NCBI GenBank assembly: GCA_020850025.1
Contig: JADZFI010000355.1
Coordinates: forward strand, 1 to 8,343
Direction: 5' to 3'
Length of the DNA: 8,343 nt
Origin: Saprospiraceae bacterium
GTDB lineage: Bacteria > Bacteroidota > Bacteroidia > Chitinophagales > Saprospiraceae
Within the stretch, counting starts at the first letter, position 1, and the number at the start of each line of letters is the position of its first letter. Of the stretch, positions 1-5,993 are shown in pieces. Both the position numbers and the translations under genes were made by a program. Below the pieces are notes generated by a model. That model saw only the letters and a list, made by a program, of their open reading frames with translations, did not search any database and had not been told where the DNA came from.

Positions 1-279
1 CCAAAGATCGTGATTCCCGGTGAAAGCATAAACCGGAATTCCGGCATCCCGAATAGCGGCTAATTTTCCTAAAAACCGGGTAAAACCTTTGGGAATCACG
101 GTTTTATATTCAAACCAAAACTCGAATAAATCACCCACCAGGTAAATCGCTTCGGCGTCCTGGCTCACTTGATCGAGCCAGCGACATACCAGCCGTTCGC
201 GTTCGGAACTTGGCAGACGGGCGTCCACACCCAGGTGAAAATCTGAAACGAAATAGGTTTTTTTGCCTCCTGTATTCAC
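1..279 (-). CDS. lpxH: UDP-2,3-diacylglucosamine diphosphatase (LpxH-like metallophosphoesterase), N-terminal part
   Basis: This is the first 93 codons of a calcineurin-like metallophosphoesterase that runs off the left edge. Three metal-binding blocks are visible in order: SDFHLG (Asp13, His15), GDLFEFW (Asp50) and GNHD (residues 88-91). LpxH-type enzymes remove UMP from UDP-2,3-diacylglucosamine to give lipid X in lipid A synthesis, at the cytoplasmic face of the inner membrane. The GNHD block, rather than the GNRD of the E. coli enzyme, is what I would expect of Bacteroidota homologues. No ATG is available upstream of the conserved core. The best start is GTG at 279-277, with an in-frame stop (TAG) at 309-307; TTG at 297-295 is an alternative. 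The gene is divergent from the symporter. Substrate assignment is by family only, since the C-terminal half is missing. Confidence 0.8.
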   Translation of the reverse strand, partial: MNTGGKKTYFVSDFHLGVDARLPSSERERLVCRWLDQVSQDAEAIYLVGDLFEFWFEYKTVIPKGFTRFLGKLAAIRDAGIPVYAFTGNHDLW

Positions 280-284
280 AGGAG
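267..284. repeat. Perfect 7-bp inverted repeat over the lpxH-like start
   Basis: CTCCTGT at 267-273 and ACAGGAG at 278-284 form a perfect inverted repeat with a 4-base spacer (ATTC). It lies in the divergent region, directly next to the candidate TACCTTTG element, and covers the proposed GTG start codon (277-279). It could be an operator or a hairpin at the 5' end of the message. A repeat this short could also arise by chance. Confidence 0.4.
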
Positions 285-285
285 C

Positions 286-293
286 AAAGGTAT
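286..293 (-). promoter_or_regulatory. Candidate Bacteroidota -7 element (TACCTTTG) for the lpxH-like gene
   Basis: Read on the minus strand, 293-286 is TACCTTTG, an exact match to the Bacteroidota -7 consensus TAnnTTTG. Initiation normally occurs a few bases downstream, which would be about position 280. That is almost at the proposed GTG start (279), so the message would be leaderless or nearly so. No convincing TTTG -33 element is seen at the usual 19-21 bp spacing, which lowers confidence. Confidence 0.45.
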
Positions 294-340
294 GCAAGAC
301 TGTTCCCTATCTTGCCGCCCAATTCCTCTTTTTATCTGAT

Positions 341-1786
341 ATGAATATATCCAAAATACTTTTGGTCTCACTGGTTCTAACGGCCATTACCGTTGGACTA
401 CATTTGCTGCCCGGTATGGACAGTGGGGTACTAATGGCTTCACGCTGGATGACCGTGTTGGCATTTTGCGCCTATGGTTGGGCCGCCAAGTCTTTAACCA
501 CCTGGATCCTGGTAAGTATGCTGGTAGGCTTTGAAGTAGGACTGGATTTGGGCAAATCTGCCAAGGATTTTGATGTTCTTAGCACCATTTTCATCAAGTT
601 GATCAAAACGGTGGTAGGTCCGCTGCTTTTCTCAACGCTGGTCATTGGTATAGCTGGTCAAAGCAGTGGCAAACAAATGGGCCGTATTGCCGTCAAAGCA
701 TTCACCTATTTTCTGCTGGCCACCTCTGTTGCGCTGGTCATTGGTCTGGTAGCCATTAATTTCACACAAGCCGGGGCTGGTATACAGCGCAGTGAAACGG
801 CTGACAAGGTAGTAGTTCCAGGCTCTGAACTTCAGGCCAAGGTAGATCCAAAGAAAAATGAAGCCCAGTGGATGTATGAGGAAAGGGTGGTGACCATCAA
901 GCCGCCGGATTTTAAACTGGACTGGAAGTACACGATTTTGCATTCGTTCCCGGAGAATGCCGCGAAAATGGTATATGAAGGCGCTGTCTTACAGATTGTC
1001 ATTTTCAGCCTGTTATTTGCCCTGGGCTTGCGACAGGTTAGCGAGCATCATCGGAAAACCATGATTCACTGGTGTGAATCCTTGTCGGAGGTGATGTTCA
1101 AGTTTGTGGGTCTGATCATGTATTTCGCGCCATTTGCAGTAGGAGGAGCCCTGGCATCTACCATTGGCGACAAGGGTCTTGGCGTCATGGTTAATCTTGC
1201 CAAGTTGTTGGGTACCTTGTATCTGGCGTTGTTCGTCTTCATCGTGGTAGTGTTTATACCGGTACTTTTCTTCTTCAGAATTCCGGCCAAAAAGTTCCTG
1301 AAAGCCATTTACGAGCCGGCATCCCTTGCCTTTGCGACGGCCAGTTCGGAAGCAGCGCTGCCACAAGCCATGACCGCCATGGAAAAATTTGGCGTTCCAA
1401 GAAAAATCGTGTCTTTTGTGCTTCCCACCGGGTATAGTTTCAACCTGGATGGCTCCACGCTTTATTTGTCGCTGGCTTCCATGTTTTGTATTCAGGCTGC
1501 CGGACTTACCGAGCAATTCACCTGGGACAAACAACTGGTGCTAATGGCTACTTTGTTACTTACTTCCAAAGGGGTAGCGGCTGTGCCCAGGGCTTCGTTG
1601 GTCATACTGACGGCAACGGTGCTTCAATTCGGCATCCCGGAATGGCCAATTGCCATTATTCTTGGTGTAGATGCATTGATGGACATGGGGCGCACTTGTG
1701 TGAACCTGGTGGGCAATTGTCTGGCTTCGGCAGTGGTGGCGCGCTGGGAAGGAGAATTCGACGATGAAGCTGCCGCTCAAATGTAA
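341..1786 (+). CDS. Dicarboxylate/amino acid:cation symporter (SDF/DAACS family)
   Basis: This is an inner-membrane secondary transporter of 481 residues that takes up dicarboxylates or acidic amino acids with Na+ or H+. Family signatures are in order: the HP1 motif TASSEAALP (333-341), the TM7 motif YSFNLDGS (365-372, variant of NMDGT), the HP2 segment SKGVAAVPRAS (409-419) and the TM8 block DALMDMGRTCVN (444-455). In TM8, Asp448, Arg451, Thr452 and Asn455 match the substrate and ion ligands of GltPh-type carriers; the Arg favours a substrate with a side-chain carboxylate. The start is ATG at 341, because translation from the in-frame TTG at 263 would only add a hydrophilic stretch. Two features are unusual: an extra hydrophobic N-terminus (about 1-50) ahead of the canonical first helix, and a long polar loop (about 144-200). 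It lies 15 bp before purN. The exact substrate cannot be read from sequence. Confidence 0.92.
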   Translation: MNISKILLVSLVLTAITVGLHLLPGMDSGVLMASRWMTVLAFCAYGWAAKSLTTWILVSMLVGFEVGLDLGKSAKDFDVLSTIFIKLIKTVVGPLLFSTLVIGIAGQSSGKQMGRIAVKAFTYFLLATSVALVIGLVAINFTQAGAGIQRSETADKVVVPGSELQAKVDPKKNEAQWMYEERVVTIKPPDFKLDWKYTILHSFPENAAKMVYEGAVLQIVIFSLLFALGLRQVSEHHRKTMIHWCESLSEVMFKFVGLIMYFAPFAVGGALASTIGDKGLGVMVNLAKLLGTLYLALFVFIVVVFIPVLFFFRIPAKKFLKAIYEPASLAFATASSEAALPQAMTAMEKFGVPRKIVSFVLPTGYSFNLDGSTLYLSLASMFCIQAAGLTEQFTWDKQLVLMATLLLTSKGVAAVPRASLVILTATVLQFGIPEWPIAIILGVDALMDMGRTCVNLVGNCLASAVVARWEGEFDDEAAAQM

Positions 1787-1801
1787 CCCCTAACTTCATT
1801 T

Positions 1802-2401
1802 ATGATGACTAAGATCCGGATGGCCATATTTGCCTCTGGCGGAGGAAGCAACGCCAGGAAAATCATGGAATACTTCAAACATTCCACGGTAGCCGAGGTG
1901 GCGTTGGTGGTTTCCAACAAAAAGGACGCCGGGGTGCTGGAAATTGCCAGGGAGCACGGTATTCCGACCATGCTGATAGACCGCAAGTCTTTTTACGATG
2001 CAACCGAGCTTTTGGAAGAACTGAACAGACGTCACATTCAATTCCTAGTGCTGGCCGGCTTTTTATGGCTGGTACCGGCATATCTGGTAAAGGCATTTCC
2101 GGGCAAAATCCTCAACATTCACCCGGCACTATTGCCAAAATACGGTGGTAAAGGGATGTACGGGCATCATGTCCACGAGGCAGTAAAAGCAGCCGGAGAG
2201 CGGGAGTCGGGGCCAACCATTCACTTCGTGAATGAACATTACGACGAGGGCGACATTGTTTTCCAGGCGCGTTGTGAGATCACTCCGAACGACAGTGCTG
2301 AAGACATTGCCCGAAAGGTATTAGCGCTGGAGCATGCCCACTATCCAGGGATTATTGAACGGGTTATTCTGACGACATTTGGATCAGCCACCACATCATA
2401 A
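1802..2401 (+). CDS. purN: Phosphoribosylglycinamide formyltransferase 1 (GAR transformylase)
   Basis: This cytoplasmic enzyme of 199 residues transfers the formyl group of 10-formyl-tetrahydrofolate to GAR, the third step of de novo purine synthesis. The phosphate-binding loop is ASGGGSNARK (11-20). The catalytic block NIHPALLPKY (105-114) supplies Asn105 and His107. The third catalytic residue is Asp148 in HYDEGD, followed by IVFQ. KYGGKGMYG (113-121) replaces the YPG segment of enterobacterial enzymes and is typical of Bacteroidota PurN. Length fits the family (about 190-215). The start is one of two adjacent ATGs (1802 or 1805). The stop overlaps the start of the UbiA-like gene (TAATG), so the two are probably translationally coupled. 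Product identity is secure. Confidence 0.96.
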   Translation: MMTKIRMAIFASGGGSNARKIMEYFKHSTVAEVALVVSNKKDAGVLEIAREHGIPTMLIDRKSFYDATELLEELNRRHIQFLVLAGFLWLVPAYLVKAFPGKILNIHPALLPKYGGKGMYGHHVHEAVKAAGERESGPTIHFVNEHYDEGDIVFQARCEITPNDSAEDIARKVLALEHAHYPGIIERVILTTFGSATTS

Positions 2402-3306
2402 TGCGAATCCGCGAGGTAATCATATTGCTAAGGCCGGAGCATTGGGTTAAAAACCTGTTTGTTTTTATTCCGGCTTTCTTTGCGGCACGCCTCTCAGAAC
2501 CTGAGGTGATTGGCAACGCATTGCTAGGTTTTTTTGCGTTTTGCCTCATGGCCTCTGCGGTTTATGTGATGAACGATCTGGTAGATGCCCCGCAGGACAA
2601 AAATCACCCCGACAAAAGCAAACGCCCGGTGGCCAGTGGCGCCATTCGTCGCTGGGAGGCTTATTTGATTTTGGCAGTCCTGTTGGCCAGCAGTTTCCTG
2701 CTGCCCTGTTTGTTCCGGCCAGAGATGTTGCTTTTCAGCGGCTTGTATTTGATGGTGAATGTTGCCTATTCCCTCTCCTTAAAGCATTTTGCCATCATAG
2801 ACGTTTCCCTGATCGGACTCGGTTTTTTGCTCAGGGTTTTGGCGGGCGGAGCCGTTACCGGGGTAGCTGTATCTCATTGGCTGATGGTGTTAACCTTCGT
2901 ACTAGCCCTGATTCTGGGTCTGGCCAAGCGACGGGGAGAATACGTGGTGGCCATGGGTGAAAGCAATTTCCGCAAGGCATTGGAGGGGTATAATCTCCCG
3001 TTTCTCGACATGAGTATGGTGGTATGCTCCACGGTAGCCATCGTGGCCTACCTGATGTATTGCTTTTCACCGGAAGTGACGCTGCGGATTGGATCTGATA
3101 AAATATATTACACCTCGTTTTTTGTGATAGCAGGAGTATTGCGCTACCTGCAACTCACCATGGTGTTTGGCAAGACAGAATCTCCAACACGTGCACTGTT
3201 GCGCGATGGCTTTTTACAAATCATCCTGCTGTGCTGGATAGGGTCTTTTGCCTGGTTGATTTATGGCAAAAAATGGCTGGCAAACATCAGTCCAGGCCTT
3301 TTTTGA
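2401..3306 (+). CDS. UbiA-family prenyltransferase, decaprenyl-phosphate phosphoribosyltransferase-like
   Basis: This is a polytopic membrane protein of 301 residues with about eight or nine hydrophobic segments. It resembles the DPPR synthase branch of UbiA (mycobacterial Rv3806c), which joins PRPP to a polyprenyl phosphate to give the lipid-linked ribose precursor of arabinofuranose donors. Visible motifs: RPEHWVKNLFVF (11-22), the first Asp-rich block NDLVDAPQD (58-66) followed by HPDKSKRPVASG (69-80), the second block around Asp134 leading to GFLLRVLAGG (141-150), KRRGE (176-180), and SPTRALLRDG (261-270). These fit the DPPR branch better than quinone- or heme-type UbiA enzymes. It starts within the purN stop codon, which favours cotranscription; both enzymes relate to PRPP metabolism. 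Its 3' end overlaps the convergent esterase by 20 bp. The usual partners (a phosphatase and DprE1/DprE2 epimerase) are not in the window, so the final pathway is unknown. Confidence 0.85.
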   Translation: MRIREVIILLRPEHWVKNLFVFIPAFFAARLSEPEVIGNALLGFFAFCLMASAVYVMNDLVDAPQDKNHPDKSKRPVASGAIRRWEAYLILAVLLASSFLLPCLFRPEMLLFSGLYLMVNVAYSLSLKHFAIIDVSLIGLGFLLRVLAGGAVTGVAVSHWLMVLTFVLALILGLAKRRGEYVVAMGESNFRKALEGYNLPFLDMSMVVCSTVAIVAYLMYCFSPEVTLRIGSDKIYYTSFFVIAGVLRYLQLTMVFGKTESPTRALLRDGFLQIILLCWIGSFAWLIYGKKWLANISPGLF

Positions 3307-4135
3307 GCGTTTTTTCAAAGAATTTATAAAAGAACAGCACCTGATAATCAATGGCATTTCCCCAATAATCGCCATTGTGTCCACCCGGCCGTTCGGTATA
3401 TTCGTGCGGATAATCCATTTCTAATAACACCCGGTGCATTTCCCGATTGGCTTCCAGGAAGAAGTCGTCGAGGCCACAATCAATGATGAGTGGCAGATTT
3501 TTGTCTTTTAACCGGGATGCCAGATTTACGGCGGAGGCATTCACCCAGTTTTCCCAGTTTTCTGATGGATCTCCCAGGACACCCTTCAGATCCCAATCAT
3601 TTCTTTTCCAGGGCCGTAGATCAAGTCCGCCGGCCATACTTCCAGCAGCTCCGAAGGTTTCCGGGTATTTAATGGCCAGGGTAACGGCGCCATGCCCGCC
3701 CATGCTTAACCCGGCAATAGCTCTGCCAGAGGGCTCATCAATGGTGTGGTAGTAGTAGTCAATAAAGCTCACCACCTCCCGTGCAATGTAGGTTTCGTAA
3801 CGCACTGAAGTATCTACCGGACTATCGAGATACCAGCTATCGTACCCTCCGTCCGGACAAACAATGATCATACGGTATTCATCTGCGTGCTTTTTCAATT
3901 GCGGAGCTTCAGCCAACCAGCCTGCATAATTTCCGCTCCAGCCATGCAGCAGATACAAGACAGGGTAGGGGGCGCCTGATGGCTGGTAGTCGTCCGGGGT
4001 AACCACCAGACACTGGCTCGTTTTCCGCATTGCAGCGCTGTAGATTTGCAGGGTATCCAATTTTGCTGCAAAAGATGTTTGTACAACCATTAAACAGTTG
4101 ATAATGAATAATTTTGAAGCTATTGTGTGTCTCAA
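3287..4135 (-). CDS. Secreted or periplasmic esterase, PF00756 (FrmB/esterase D-like alpha/beta hydrolase)
   Basis: The product is 282 residues with an N-terminal signal peptide: basic start, hydrophobic 9-20, likely cleavage near SFA (21-23). The PF00756 hydrolase fold follows. The oxyanion motif is YLLHGWSG (61-68). The nucleophile is Ser144 in GLSMGGHGA, the acid probably Asp224 in CGLDDFF, and the histidine His253 in PGGHNGDYW. The family includes S-formylglutathione hydrolases, feruloyl and acetyl-xylan esterases and the antigen 85 mycolyltransferases. An exported member is unlikely to be the cytosolic formaldehyde enzyme and probably acts on an extracellular ester. The chosen start is TTG at 4135-4133; the next in-frame ATG (codon 16) would destroy the signal peptide. 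It is divergent from the OmpA gene and convergent with the UbiA-like gene. The substrate cannot be assigned. Confidence 0.88.
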   Translation of the reverse strand: MRHTIASKLFIINCLMVVQTSFAAKLDTLQIYSAAMRKTSQCLVVTPDDYQPSGAPYPVLYLLHGWSGNYAGWLAEAPQLKKHADEYRMIIVCPDGGYDSWYLDSPVDTSVRYETYIAREVVSFIDYYYHTIDEPSGRAIAGLSMGGHGAVTLAIKYPETFGAAGSMAGGLDLRPWKRNDWDLKGVLGDPSENWENWVNASAVNLASRLKDKNLPLIIDCGLDDFFLEANREMHRVLLEMDYPHEYTERPGGHNGDYWGNAIDYQVLFFYKFFEKTLKKGLD

Positions 4136-4240
4136 TTTCTGAAAAATTTCGGCTAAAATAACGTAGAAGCGTCTTAAAAAATTACCCTAAATTGGTTATT
4201 GGCACTTCTTTTGTTTCAACCCCTGAAACATTTTGATCAC
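4136..4240. promoter_or_regulatory. Divergent intergenic region between the esterase and OmpA genes
   Basis: This AT-rich spacer of 105 bp must hold the start signals of two divergent genes. On the plus strand, TTCTTTTG (4206-4213) differs from the TAnnTTTG consensus at one base. On the minus strand, 4160-4153 reads TATTTTAG, also one mismatch. Neither has a clear TTTG -33 box, so both are weak candidates. An inverted repeat close to the OmpA start is listed separately. Confidence 0.35.
4212..4230 (+). repeat. Inverted repeat (hairpin or operator) upstream of the OmpA gene
   Basis: TGTTTCA at 4212-4218 and TGAAACA at 4224-4230 form a perfect 7-bp inverted repeat around an ACCCC spacer. It ends 10 bases before the OmpA ATG at 4241. 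If transcribed it would make a small hairpin at the ribosome binding region; as DNA it could be a repressor or activator site. Function is inferred from position only. Confidence 0.4.
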
Positions 4241-5884
4241 ATGAGAAATCTTCTTTTACTCCCTTTCCTGATTTTCCTCCTTCTGGGATGGAAAGCTGAA
4301 GCCCAAAACCAGACATTCAGAAACGCCATACATGCCCAATTGAATTTCATTGATTACGGCATTTTGGCAGACGACGATCTCAAACTTGGCCAGGGTTTTG
4401 AATTCGCCTACCTCAGAAACCTTGCTCCAGCGCTTAACCTCGGTGTGCCGGTGCGCCTGAGCACCGTAAAACTCCCTGATACCGATCAGAATACTGTAAC
4501 AGCCGGTGCTGACCTTCAGTTCAGACTGGAAAACATGAAAGCTGAATCAAAAATAGCGCCGTTTGCCTTTGCCGGCGCCGGATATGTTTATGAGAAAGAC
4601 AATGGCCATATTCAATTCCCGTTTGGGGCAGGTGTTCACTTCAGACTTGGAGAATATGCCTTCCTGAACCTTCAGGCTGAATTCAGAAAGGCTCTGATAG
4701 AAGAGCGTGACAACCTTCAGGTAGGGATAGGTTATGTCTACATGCTTCACAAATCAGAAAATCAATCGACGCCCGCTGCACTTACCATCAATGATACAGA
4801 CAAGGATGGCGTACTGGATTCTCTGGATCTTTGTCCGGAATTGCCCGGCCCACCCACTGCCATGGGTTGCCCGGATGCTGATAATGATGGAGTAGGGGAT
4901 GACAAAGATGAATGTCCTGAAGATGCAGGAACGGCCCAAACAAACGGATGCCCTGATTATGATCTTGATGGCGTGGCTGATAAAACAGATGATTGTCCAA
5001 CGGAAGCCGGCAGCCTTAATGGATGCCCTGACACCGACGGTGATGGAATCGCCGATAAGGATGACAAGTGTCCGGCCGTTTTCGGGGCAGTTGCTAACAA
5101 AGGTTGTCCGGAGGCGCCAGATGCCGATAAGGATGGAGTGCCTGATGCAGAGGATTTGTGTCCGGAAGATGCAGGATCCTTTAAAGGTTGTCCGGATACA
5201 GATGGCGATGGCATTGCAGACAATGAAGACAAATGCCCCTATGAGGCCGGAACAACGGAACGCAATGGTTGTCCGGCGCCAAAAGATACGGATGGCGATG
5301 GTGTGGCAGACGATGTGGATCCTTGTCCGACCGTTGCTGGAACCGAAAACGGATGCCCGCCGGCAAAAAAAGCTGATACTGATGGCGATGGAGTAGCCGA
5401 CCATCAGGATAAATGTCCAAATGTGGCTGGTTTAGCGGCTAATATGGGTTGTCCGGAGGAAAAGAAAAAAGAAGAGAAAAAAATGGAGGAGAAGAAACCT
5501 CAACGCGAAGAAAAACCAGAGGTAAAAGCAGATCGCCAAAAACTTGCCACGGCTGCCAATGCAGTGCAATTTGAAAGCTCCAAGGCTATTTTGAAGGATG
5601 CTTCTTATGATATTTTGGATGAAGTAGTGGCGCTCATGCGCAAAAACCCCAATTATTCCCTGTCTATCAGTGGATATACCGATGATGTAGGGGATGATGA
5701 AGACAACCTGAAATTATCGCAGGACAGGGCCAAAGCTTGTTATGATTACCTGATTTTCCGTGGAATCAAAGCAGAACGGATCAGATATGCAGGTTTTGGA
5801 GAAGCTCGTCCGATAGCCTCCAATGATACTGCAGAAGGTCGGGAACAAAACCGCCGGGTAGAGTTTGAACTGATTTTGGAATAG
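4241..5884 (+). CDS. OmpA-family outer-membrane protein with thrombospondin type 3 repeats
   Basis: This envelope protein of 547 residues has four parts. A signal peptide covers 1-21 (cleavage after AEA). Residues 22 to about 175 are rich in alternating aromatic/polar stretches and look like an outer-membrane beta-barrel. Eight TSP3 Ca2+-binding repeats follow (185-405), then a Lys/Glu-rich linker (406 to about 433). The C-terminal OmpA domain (about 440-547) binds peptidoglycan: GYTDDVG carries Asp481 and LSQDRA carries Arg496. Their 15-residue spacing matches the diaminopimelate-binding pair Asp271/Arg286 of E. coli OmpA. The protein likely ties the outer membrane to the cell wall across a calcium-stiffened spacer. 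ATG 4241 is chosen over the in-frame TTG at 4199 because it places the signal peptide directly at the N-terminus. The gene has its own leader and terminator, so it is probably monocistronic. Confidence 0.94.
   Translation: MRNLLLLPFLIFLLLGWKAEAQNQTFRNAIHAQLNFIDYGILADDDLKLGQGFEFAYLRNLAPALNLGVPVRLSTVKLPDTDQNTVTAGADLQFRLENMKAESKIAPFAFAGAGYVYEKDNGHIQFPFGAGVHFRLGEYAFLNLQAEFRKALIEERDNLQVGIGYVYMLHKSENQSTPAALTINDTDKDGVLDSLDLCPELPGPPTAMGCPDADNDGVGDDKDECPEDAGTAQTNGCPDYDLDGVADKTDDCPTEAGSLNGCPDTDGDGIADKDDKCPAVFGAVANKGCPEAPDADKDGVPDAEDLCPEDAGSFKGCPDTDGDGIADNEDKCPYEAGTTERNGCPAPKDTDGDGVADDVDPCPTVAGTENGCPPAKKADTDGDGVADHQDKCPNVAGLAANMGCPEEKKKEEKKMEEKKPQREEKPEVKADRQKLATAANAVQFESSKAILKDASYDILDEVVALMRKNPNYSLSISGYTDDVGDDEDNLKLSQDRAKACYDYLIFRGIKAERIRYAGFGEARPIASNDTAEGREQNRRVEFELILE
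4793..5455 (+). repeat. Eight thrombospondin type 3 repeats within the OmpA gene
   Basis: Eight copies of the pattern D-x-D-x-D-G-x-x-D-x-x-D-x-C-P start at residues 185, 212, 239, 264, 294, 319, 349 and 379. Each is followed by a spacer of about 7-13 residues containing GCP, giving 16 regularly placed cysteines. The repeat unit is 25-30 residues. The copies differ at many synonymous sites, so the DNA repeat is diverged and old rather than a recent expansion. The Asp residues are the Ca2+ ligands known for this repeat family. Confidence 0.93.
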
Positions 5885-5902
5885 ATTGTTAACTATTGAA
5901 TT

Positions 5903-5954
5903 AAGAAGGAGCTGGGGTTTTCTTTTGTGGGAATCCTGACTCCTTCTTTATTTT
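5903..5954 (+). terminator. Intrinsic terminator after the OmpA gene
   Basis: AAGAAGGAG (5903-5911) pairs perfectly with CTCCTTCTT (5940-5948), followed by TATTTT. The stem starts 18 bases after the OmpA stop. The loop is long (28 bases), so it may be less efficient than a tight hairpin. Confidence 0.65.
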
Positions 5955-5955
5955 G
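5924..5955 (+). promoter_or_regulatory. Candidate Bacteroidota promoter for the GT-C glycosyltransferase
   Basis: TTTG at 5924-5927 fits a -33 element, and TATTTTG at 5949-5955 is close to the -7 consensus TAnnTTTG but one T short. The spacing is 21 bp, within the range reported for Bacteroides promoters (about 19-21). Initiation near 5962 would leave a leader of about 30 bases before the ATG at 5994. The same TATTTTG heptamer recurs at 5981-5987. The promoter would lie inside the terminator hairpin and its T-rich tail. Confidence 0.4.
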
Positions 5956-5993
5956 CAGACGACAACCCCTTCTATTCGTTTATTTTGGGCATT

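Noticed and set aside
263..340. In-frame TTG at 263 that would lengthen the symporter by 26 residues
   Set aside because: The added residues are not membrane-like or conserved-looking, they would cross the divergent promoter region, and a good ATG exists at 341.
1013..1534. A 173-codon minus-strand frame inside the symporter gene
   Set aside because: It is a shadow of a strongly conserved transporter, with no motifs of its own and an unlikely composition.
4199..4240. In-frame TTG at 4199 that would lengthen the OmpA protein by 14 residues
   Set aside because: It would bury the signal peptide behind a longer N-terminus; ATG 4241 begins a textbook signal sequence.
4754..5404. Long open frames opposite and out of frame with the TSP3 repeats (for example 216 codons on the minus strand)
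   Set aside because: They arise from the regular GAT/GAC-rich repeat codons; the proteins are low-complexity and match no fold, while the plus frame is clearly OmpA/TSP3.
4793..5455. Regularly spaced DNA repeats that could suggest a CRISPR array
   Set aside because: The units are diverged, in frame, and encode Ca2+-binding TSP3 repeats; there are no identical direct repeats with unique spacers.
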